64,000 nucleotides of DNA, from NCBI GenBank assembly GCA_934271465.1, contig CAKQRQ010000002.1:1-64000 (forward strand). Direction: 5' to 3'. The notes below the pieces were generated by a model. The model saw only the letters and a list, made by a program, of their open reading frames with translations. It did not search any database and was not told the DNA's origin. Below are positions 58,785 through 64,000 of the stretch, piece by piece. This DNA is from an uncultured Alphaproteobacteria bacterium. GTDB lineage: Bacteria; Pseudomonadota; Alphaproteobacteria; RF32; CAG-239. The translations under genes were made by a program, and so were the position numbers. Numbering within the stretch: position 1 is the first letter of the stretch; every line of letters starts with the position of its first letter.

Positions 58785-59060
58785 ATGCAAAAGTTATTGA
58801 TAAGAGCAAAACAAATAGTTATTTTTCTGACTTTATGGGGTGCTGTGACGTGGTTTAGCGCTGAAATAACTTTTGCATTTTTTAAAGATTATATAAATCT
58901 TTCAAAAGATGATTTATTGGGCGCTGCATGCATAGCCTTTATAGTCGTTTATGCGGGCGTTAAACCAATGATGTCTCATTTTCAATTAAAATTATGGAGC
59001 AGGTATATTCTCTATTTTATAATTTATACCTTTTTGTTTCTTTTAATTTCTTTTATATAA
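58785..59060 (+). CDS. Small membrane protein, 91 residues
   Basis: Three hydrophobic helices ('IVIFLTLWGAVTWFSAEI', 'LLGAACIAFIVVYAGV', 'YILYFIIYTFLFLLISFI'). ataggaaatgag precedes the start, 22 bases after the preceding gene. Likely co-transcribed with it and with copy B. Function unknown. Confidence 0.65.
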   Translation: MQKLLIRAKQIVIFLTLWGAVTWFSAEITFAFFKDYINLSKDDLLGAACIAFIVVYAGVKPMMSHFQLKLWSRYILYFIIYTFLFLLISFI

Positions 59061-59120
59061 GAATTTGTGAAAAATTTTTTCACAAGAACAACTCTCACTA
59101 CTTTTTTATCTATAACAGAC

Positions 59121-59144
59121 AGGAGCTTTCGGGCTCCTTTTTTT
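59121..59144 (+). terminator. Dispersed aggagc/gctcct hairpin in front of relic copy C
   Basis: Same hairpin 2 as at 12882 and 57367, followed by seven T. Just upstream only the right arm of hairpin 1 is left (tctcactac, then tttttt), and there is no promoter element, so this copy has lost the 5' half of the leader. Confidence 0.75.
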
Positions 59145-59162
59145 ATGTCGAAAGGAAAAACA

Positions 59163-59498
59163 ATGGACTTTTTCGGGAAATACAAATCCCCGTTGGGGTA
59201 TTATAATAACGCCAATCAGATAGACAGTTACGGCGTGAATCACCGCGGGTTTACAACGCGAGATGAGCTTGAATATCAATTCGCCCGCCAACAACGCGAA
59301 AACGAATTGATGAATCAATATAAAACGCAAGGTATAACGGAAAACTTTCCGCAATATGGTGCCAACTTTTGGGGCAATTCAGCCAATAATTACGGCTTTA
59401 GGACAGAAAATTCGGACAAGGCAGGAATGACTGGGCTAAAAGGACAGTCCGATCAATCAGATTCTGATTCTATGTCCTGTGGTGAAGTGGTGAAATAA
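59163..59498 (+). pseudogene. Relic of a head-plus-lysozyme gene (copy C), internal deletion and frameshift
   Basis: The open frame of 111 residues has the full head (MDFFGKYKSPLGYYNNANQ to 'NNYGFRTEN'), then an unrelated tail. From about 59407 the DNA (ggacaaggcaggaatgactg) is that of the last 60 bases of the GH24 gene at 12925. Read in the lysozyme frame it gives 'GQGRNDWAKRTVRSIRF' and a stop, but the head enters it in another frame. The whole catalytic domain is therefore deleted and the junction is out of frame. It has no promoter of its own. Confidence 0.85.
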
Positions 59499-59893
59499 TT
59501 TCCGTAAGAAGCTTGCCTTGGAAATTCTTCCTGCTTTTTATATGTATACCCTACAATATGCAAATGGTTGGGGTCAAATTCAAGAGCTCCTTTGATAGCA
59601 AAGGTAAAATACCTGTTGAATGGAGATCCATTGAACCACTCGCCGGTACATTTTAAGGTAATGCGATCTTGTTCGTTTTCAATAAGGTCGCATTTACCGA
59701 TATAATCTATTTTATCTTTGTTAAATAATTCACTTAGTTTAATAGATGTCGGGGTTAAATAAGCATACCCTACAGTTTTGCCAAGAGGTTCCATCAATTG
59801 ATAAAAAACAGGATTCTTGAATTCTGTATCATAATGGGGTGTCAAATGACAGGCTGTTAAAAAAAAGACTAAAGTTAAAAAAGATTTTTTCAT
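59453..59893 (-). CDS. Predicted lipoprotein, candidate immunity protein (copy 2, orphan)
   Basis: 146 residues, a paralogue of the gene at 13882. The signal peptide 'MKKSFLTLVFFLTAC' and the stretch 'LSELFNKDKIDYIGKCDLI' are the same, while the last 50 residues differ ('ALEFDPNHLHIVGYTYK' against 'VLELVPNCLRIVEYIYK') and some Cys are lost. It is convergent with the relic copy C, so its cognate lysozyme is gone while it is retained. The upstream region with gggagg is identical in both copies. Confidence 0.8.
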   Translation of the reverse strand: MKKSFLTLVFFLTACHLTPHYDTEFKNPVFYQLMEPLGKTVGYAYLTPTSIKLSELFNKDKIDYIGKCDLIENEQDRITLKCTGEWFNGSPFNRYFTFAIKGALEFDPNHLHIVGYTYKKQEEFPRQASYGNYFTTSPQDIESESD

Positions 59894-59961
59894 AACAACC
59901 TCCCATAATAAAATATGGAAAATATTATATTTTCTAAAGTGTTAATAATTTTATAATAGCA

Positions 59962-59986
59962 AGGAGCTTTCGAGCTCCTTTTTTTT
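59962..59986 (+). terminator. Dispersed aggagc/gctcct terminator hairpin
   Basis: aggagc-tttcga-gctcct followed by eight T, the counterpart of 14394-14418. It partly overlaps the stop of the minus-strand gene at 59985. Confidence 0.7.
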
Positions 59987-60477
59987 AATCTTTATAGTTC
60001 AGAATAAAACTGTAACCAAGAAGCGTTTGCTCTATTGGGTGTAATAAATCTTTGAGATATTGCTCAACAATAGCTTGAGTTTTTCCGCTTGTTTCTTGAT
60101 TGCACATTGTTCCAGATGGGGTTTGATATTTATTAAGGCAATAAACAACACCATAAGCAGCAGAAACAGATTGAACATAGTGATGATAATCATTCAAATT
60201 CTTATCCAAATTATGATTGTAAAAATGTTTGATAATTTTTTCAGCTAATGTGTCCATACAATTTTGTTTATCTTCAGTTTCAGCGCATAGAGCTAAATTT
60301 TGTTTGTAGTGCAATAAAAGACCATAATCATTTATAATATCTTTTATTTTATCTTTACCGCTCCAATCACTGGAATTGTAAATTTGGTCAACATCAATTC
60401 CATGGATAATTTCATTAGCATAAGCGCTTGAAATGCCGCACAACAGTATTGTGATAAGAGTCAGTATTTTTTTTCAT
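59985..60477 (-). CDS. Secreted protein of unknown function, signal peptide out of frame by one base in an A8 tract
   Basis: An open frame of about 150 residues starts at 'GISSAYANEIIHG' with no good start codon. Upstream on the minus strand is an ATG (60477) with gaggtaaaa before it. Read with seven A instead of eight after the ATG, it gives 'MKKILTLITILLCGISSAYA', an ideal Sec signal peptide that joins the frame. As written, the extra A breaks it. The mature part has five Cys and is helical ('DYHHYVQSVSAAYGVVYC'). The gene is absent from the other cluster, where the flanks are joined at about 14422. Confidence 0.75.
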
Positions 60478-60618
60478 TTTTTACCTCGCAATCATAAGTT
60501 AATCATAAGTTTTACGCATCAAAAGTCAATGCAAAAATAGCGTTGGTAAAAATGAGATGAAATTGCGAAAAATGCGGAAGTTTTTTGTAACACATTGAAA
60601 ATGCTTGTTAAAAAACAC

Positions 60619-60648
60619 TTGCGGGGGGGGGTAAAAGTGTGGTATACT
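60619..60648 (+). promoter_or_regulatory. Promoter with a nine-G tract in its spacer (copy 2)
   Basis: TTGCGG at 60619-60624 and TATACT at 60643-60648, spacer 18 bases, G9 at 60623-60631, again bracketed by acactt / aagtgt. Same layout as 14509-14538. Confidence 0.7.
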
Positions 60649-60654
60649 TAAAAC

Positions 60655-60850
60655 ATATAAAAAATTATTTTATTCTATTGTTGTGTATTTTCATAGTCAT
60701 ATTTCGGATTTTGTTTTTCCGTTTATGAATATTAAAATATTTCAGATAGAACATCATGATTTGAAATTTTTTTTAATATATAATAACAAACAAAAGAGGC
60801 AATCGGACATGTTAAAGGACATCGCCTCTTAAAACAAACCGGAATAGATT
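60655..60850 (+). promoter_or_regulatory. Conserved non-coding leader of the lipoprotein gene (copy 2)
   Basis: Matches 14545-14734 closely with a few substitutions and small indels that break any shared reading frame. Ends with the gaggc / gcctc hairpin. Confidence 0.6.
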
Positions 60851-61264
60851 ATGAAAAAGTTTTTCTTTCTGATGATGGCAATGGTTGTTTTGGTTAGCTC
60901 TTGCCAAGAGAAGGAGAAGATACGTAAGGAGGAGATACATTTCTATGTCTACTCAACAGATGGAAGCAACGATATCAGAGGCATGGTAACTTGCTCTATA
61001 CCTGTTTCCAAGATAACTATTAAAGAAATGAATAAATTGGTAGACGATGTTTCGAAGATTGTTGAAACAAATCAATCTCCAAGGAAGATAAGGTCACAGA
61101 TCAAAGAGAGAATATATAAGATCGGAGGATCTCATATTTCTTTCAAAATCAAGATTAGAGAAAAGACCATCCGAAGGGATGCCGATTTAATCCACGGTCT
61201 AATATGGTATCTTAGTGCAGTGATGCTGCTGTCTCCCCTTGTCTACATCTCATGCAGAGAGTAA
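60851..61264 (+). CDS. Predicted lipoprotein with C-terminal membrane helix (copy 2)
   Basis: 137 residues. The signal peptide 'MKKFFFLMMAMVVLVSSC' nearly equals that of the gene at 14735. The body is different, rich in Lys, Ile and Glu ('KLVDDVSKIVETNQSPRKI'), and the C-terminus is again a hydrophobic helix ('LIWYLSAVMLLSPLVYIS'). Conserved head with divergent body. Function unknown; a terminator follows. Confidence 0.75.
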   Translation: MKKFFFLMMAMVVLVSSCQEKEKIRKEEIHFYVYSTDGSNDIRGMVTCSIPVSKITIKEMNKLVDDVSKIVETNQSPRKIRSQIKERIYKIGGSHISFKIKIREKTIRRDADLIHGLIWYLSAVMLLSPLVYISCRE

Positions 61265-61267
61265 AAA

Positions 61268-61298
61268 ATGGGCTGCGATTTTTCGCAACCCATTTTTT
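61268..61298 (+). terminator. Terminator after the lipoprotein gene (copy 2)
   Basis: atgggctgcga / tcgcaacccat stem with a T-rich loop and seven T. A weak version of the dispersed hairpin (agagc / gctct, then T run) lies just after at about 61317-61339. Confidence 0.85.
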
Positions 61299-61383
61299 TG
61301 TGCTATGAAAACCAACAAGAGCTTTCGAGCTCTTTTTTTGTTAAGAGGAGAGCTCGTTCGCTTCTCGGGGATACACAACATAA

Positions 61384-61412
61384 AAAAGCCTTCCACAAGG
61401 AAAGGCTTTTGT
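61384..61412 (-). terminator. Terminator of the tRNA-Glu gene
   Basis: On the minus strand, aaagcctttcc-ttg-tggaaggcttt with a T run follows the tRNA 3' end by a few bases. Confidence 0.85.
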
Positions 61413-61415
61413 TAT

Positions 61416-61491
61416 TGGTGATCCCAGCGAGAATCGAACTCGCGTTACCGCCGTGAGAGGGCGATGTCCTAGGCCGCTAGACGATGGGACC
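61416..61491 (-). tRNA. tRNA-Glu (anticodon CUC)
   Basis: 76 bases on the minus strand. Acceptor stem GGTCCCA / TGGGATC (with one G-T pair), D arm GTCT / GGAC, anticodon stem TCGCC / GGCGG with loop CTCTCAC (anticodon CTC), T arm GAGTTCGATTCTC, and encoded CCA. It matches bacterial tRNA-Glu closely. Its 3' end faces the accessory cluster at 57.2-61.3 kb. Confidence 0.95.
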
Positions 61492-61507
61492 GCCTAAAGA
61501 CTTCCTC

Positions 61508-61536
61508 TTAATAATCTAAAAATTTATAACTTGCAA
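61508..61536 (-). promoter_or_regulatory. Promoter of tRNA-Glu
   Basis: On the minus strand TTGCAA, 17 bases, TATTAA, 16 bases before the tRNA. Confidence 0.7.
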
Positions 61537-61562
61537 GCGTTTTTTTTAACAAATTTTGATTT

Positions 61563-63149
61563 TTATGCCCAGACGTCCGGTGAATTGAGCAAAAAGACGC
61601 GCTCAAATCCGCGCTGTGTCAAAATCCGATAGGCCAAATAAGCCGCATATCCGCCCCCGCAGGACAAAATAATTTTTTTATCTTTAGGCAGGCTCGCCAA
61701 GGTATCGCGCAGCGCAAAAAGCGGAATATGCAGAGCTTTGACTTTGTTGAATTGCTCAAATTTTGCCGGCGCGCAGACATTCAGCAAAATATCATCTTCT
61801 TTTAGGTTGCTCAAGTCGGTGGTTTTGAGCCCGCCGGAGAGAATCTCTTCCGCCAACGAACCCAAATTATTCAACACATCTTTGGCTTTTGAAAATTCCG
61901 GCGCGTAAGCCCTCGGCAGGGTGGTCAAATCTGTGACATTGGCGCCTTGAGCCATCAGCGCGGCGAGTGTGTTGAGGCGGCTCTCCACGCCGTTTTTGCC
62001 AAACAGCTGAACACCGAGTAGCGCGCCATCAAGCCCAAACAATAATTTGCCGTTGACAGGCGAGGGTTGAAGATACGTTTCAGCGCTCGGCTGCGAGAAA
62101 TAAAGCTTAAAATATGGAATACCGGCCGCATTCAGTCTGTCTTCATTGGCTCCGGAAATTCCGATTAAAACATCAAACAGCGTCATCAATCGGCAAGGCA
62201 AAAACTTCTCAAACCGTGTCTGAATACCGCAGGCATTATCAGCCGCAATTTTGGCCGAACGAATAATGTCCGCCGCATTTTTCAGCCGCTGCGGCAGGTG
62301 CGTTATCATATCCTCAAGCTCGATATTTTCGCCGCATGCAAACACATCTTCAACCGATGTTTTCATATTTTTATCAACCAAAATGCCGCCGGTTTCGCCC
62401 AAACGAACATCGGCCATCACAGGCAGACGCATATCCGAGGAACTGCCTGTTGCCGCAACAGCCATATCATATTTCAACCGGCGACCGTTGCTCAAAATGA
62501 CTTTGTCCTGCATGAATTCTTTGAGGCTTGTCCCAGTGATGATATTTAGGCCGCTGTCCTCAAGAATATTTTTGATTTTGGCGGCGGTGTCATAATCAAA
62601 ATCTTCCAGCAAATGAGGGCGTTTGTCGATAAGTGTGACGGACGCTCCGGCCTGTGTCAAAACTTCGGCTGTTTTAAGGCCGACCAGTCCGCCGCCCAGA
62701 ACGATAACCCGTCTGGCGTCAAGGCCTCTGAAATAATCCGAAATTTTTTGAGCAGAGGAGAGAGTGGACAAGGTCAAAACAGTATCGCGCAAAACGCCGG
62801 AAATATCAGGCCTCAGCTGCAAGGCGGACATCGCCAAAATAAGCTTGTCATACACCAGAGACTCTCCGCCTGAAAGGAACAGACGTTTTTCTGCCGCATT
62901 CCAAGAAAGAACCTCTGTGTTCAGGCGGACATCAATATTGAAAATCTGTCTCATCTGAGTCGGAGTTGCGCCGATGAGTTCATCTTTGTCTTTAATTTTT
63001 CCGGCAATCATATAAGGCAACCCGCAGGAAGAAACGGCAAGTTCCTCTGTCGGCTCAATAATGATAATCTCGGCATTTTCATCGTTGCGGCGCAAATGTG
63101 TCGCCGCCGACACGCCGGCCGATCCGCCGCCCAAAATGACAAAGCGCAT
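61563..63149 (-). CDS. Pyridine-nucleotide disulfide oxidoreductase with C-terminal rhodanese domain (CoA-disulfide reductase / NADH oxidase type)
   Basis: 528 residues from the ATG of 'MRFVILGGGSAGVSAATH', with aaggag upstream. FAD-binding GGGSAG at the N-terminus, the single redox Cys in 'AVSSCGLPYMIAGK' (about residue 42), NAD-binding 'VIVLGGGLVGLKTAEVL', and a dimerisation domain. The last 90 residues are a rhodanese-like domain with Cys in 'IILSCGGGYAAYLAYRI'. The single Cys and rhodanese fusion match CoADR-RHD enzymes that reduce CoA disulfides or persulfides. The rhodanese active loop is atypical. Confidence 0.88.
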   Translation of the reverse strand: MRFVILGGGSAGVSAATHLRRNDENAEIIIIEPTEELAVSSCGLPYMIAGKIKDKDELIGATPTQMRQIFNIDVRLNTEVLSWNAAEKRLFLSGGESLVYDKLILAMSALQLRPDISGVLRDTVLTLSTLSSAQKISDYFRGLDARRVIVLGGGLVGLKTAEVLTQAGASVTLIDKRPHLLEDFDYDTAAKIKNILEDSGLNIITGTSLKEFMQDKVILSNGRRLKYDMAVAATGSSSDMRLPVMADVRLGETGGILVDKNMKTSVEDVFACGENIELEDMITHLPQRLKNAADIIRSAKIAADNACGIQTRFEKFLPCRLMTLFDVLIGISGANEDRLNAAGIPYFKLYFSQPSAETYLQPSPVNGKLLFGLDGALLGVQLFGKNGVESRLNTLAALMAQGANVTDLTTLPRAYAPEFSKAKDVLNNLGSLAEEILSGGLKTTDLSNLKEDDILLNVCAPAKFEQFNKVKALHIPLFALRDTLASLPKDKKIILSCGGGYAAYLAYRILTQRGFERVFLLNSPDVWA

Positions 63150-63287
63150 TTTATTCTCCTTTAAAGCAACATCTGCAAGCAAATATAAGCGCTGTTTTTT
63201 GTTTTTTTAGATGAGGCGGATTTCCCTTGCCGAATAAAGGATAATCTGTTAAGCTCTGAAACAAGTGATAAAAACAGGATAAAACAG

Positions 63288-63774
63288 ATGAAAACACTTT
63301 TCGATATCCAACTTAAACAAAAAAGGGATAGGAGTTATATTTGGAACATTTGAAGGATTGCATTTAGGACATAGGTCTATGTTAAAAACAGCAAAAGCTT
63401 TATGTTCTGAATTGTATATAGGAATAGAAGATCAACAAAAAGCCTTGGAGCGCAAAAGGAATAAGCATCCAATACAATCAAATGAAAGTAGAAAGAAAAA
63501 AATAGAAGATTCTGGGGTTGCAGATTCGGAGCATATATTTGTCAGAGAAAGTGCAAAAAAAGATATAGAAAGAATACGGCACGAGGGAAAAGAAATTAAG
63601 ACGCTTTTTGTTGGAGAAACACAAAATGATAATAATGAAATAATAGATGCTGTTGAATATTGCATAAAAGAAGGAATTCAAGTTCTTGCTATCACAAGAT
63701 TACGAACTACTAATAATGAATTAGATATTTCTTCAACATCATTGTATAATTTTAAGAAAGGAAAAGGGCGATAA
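63288..63774 (+). CDS. Cytidylyltransferase-fold nucleotidyltransferase, frameshifted near its start
   Basis: The frame from about 63325 reads 'GIGVIFGTFEGLHLGHRSML', which contains the nucleotide-binding GTFE and HxGH motifs, and later 'DISSTSLYNF' (the ISST motif). It resembles glycerol-3-phosphate cytidylyltransferase or PPAT-type enzymes. This frame has no start codon before its motif. The ATG at 63288 ('MKTLFDIQLKQK') is in another frame and would join it if the A6 run at 63319-63324 had five A. It overlaps the next gene by TAATG. Either a frameshift mutation, a sequencing error or slippage. Confidence 0.75.
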
Positions 63775-64000
63775 TGAAAATAATCGTCATGAATAATCAA
63801 AAATTTTTAGAGTTCCCTCATATTTGCAAAACACGTTTGGAACTGTTCCATAAACTCAAAAAAGAATATTCTAAAAAGATAAATGGTTTTTATTCGTTAA
63901 ACAGCGAAATTGTTTTTGTTGAGTTTGATGAGGTGGATAATAATTGGAATTTTTCAGAAATAAAAGACAAAGATATTTTAATGGAATTATCTTTTTTGAA
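63774..64000 (+). CDS. Hypothetical protein, partial (runs off the window end)
   Basis: At least 75 residues, begins 'MKIIVMNNQKFLEFPHIC'. The start overlaps the stop of the cytidylyltransferase-fold gene (TAATG), so the two are probably translated together. No family recognised. Confidence 0.6.
   Translation, partial: MKIIVMNNQKFLEFPHICKTRLELFHKLKKEYSKKINGFYSLNSEIVFVEFDEVDNNWNFSEIKDKDILMELSFL

Noticed and set aside
58994..59206. ORFs reading through the leader hairpins (also at 57270 and 61239)
   Set aside because: They read the terminator and Shine-Dalgarno DNA in another frame of the head genes. Similarity among them follows from the DNA repeat.

Overview
The window looks like a chromosome segment of a flagellated, moderately AT-rich alphaproteobacterium, probably host-associated. 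Supporting signs are a ChpT-type phosphotransferase beside CheY- and CheR-like genes, a stand-alone rod-binding FlgJ/CheL protein, an RNase E with a large insertion in its S1 domain, hflK-hflC-degP, and Gram-negative envelope genes (kdsB, an AsmA/YhdP-like protein, PBP1A, AmiC). The genus cannot be fixed from sequence alone.

Layout. 1-6.2 kb: the 3' end of a 5S rRNA gene, then rplK-rplA and rplJ-rplL. The two ribosomal pairs are split by about 3.7 kb holding an (AC)13 microsatellite ORF, an 812-residue protein of 39-residue repeats, and luxS. The repeat-protein block is bounded by two near-identical copies of one terminator. 6.2-11.6 kb: a membrane protein, ligA, a lipoprotein and rplM-rpsI. 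11.7-17.3 kb: accessory DNA with a RhuM-like protein, a T4-type lysozyme-domain protein with a convergent lipoprotein, a lipoprotein behind a promoter whose spacer contains nine G, and an HNH-like protein. 18.1-23.9 kb: a flagellar operon flgI-cheL/flgJ-flgN-flgK-flgL behind a sigma-54-type promoter. 23.9-57.0 kb: mostly housekeeping genes. These are a molybdopterin-binding/nucleotidyltransferase fusion, mrp, hflKC-degP-holC, an M48 protease with TPRs, rne, amiC, mrcA, prfB (with programmed +1 frameshift), an AsmA-like protein, a Cys-rich surface protein, cheR/cheY/chpT, trmFO with two squalene/phytoene-synthase-like genes, an M16 protease, an AlbA_2/Schlafen-like gene, rnhA, HAD proteins and kdsB. 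57.2-61.3 kb: a second accessory cluster related to the one at 12.8-15.1 kb, ending at a tRNA-Glu(CUC) gene. 61.5-64 kb: a pyridine-nucleotide disulfide oxidoreductase with a rhodanese tail, a frameshifted cytidylyltransferase-fold gene, and the start of one more gene.

The most unusual content is the pair of related accessory clusters. Three genes (12925, 57409, 59163) share a nearly identical N-terminal head of about 85 residues, with no signal peptide, and the same leader hairpins. Two of them carry different peptidoglycan-cleaving C-terminal domains: a GH24 lysozyme with the E-x8-D-x5-T triad, and a lytic-transglycosylase-like domain. The third is an internal-deletion relic that still carries the lysozyme tail in another frame. 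Paralogous lipoproteins lie convergent to the lysozyme gene and to the relic, and two small membrane proteins follow the transglycosylase-like gene. This arrangement is what a polymorphic toxin/immunity family would look like. Both clusters also carry a lipoprotein gene with a conserved promoter, leader and signal peptide but a divergent body, behind a promoter whose spacer contains G9. One further gene has its signal peptide knocked out of frame by an A8 tract. Together they suggest a cassette-shuffling, possibly phase-variable envelope-conflict locus. The toxin and immunity roles are inference from architecture.
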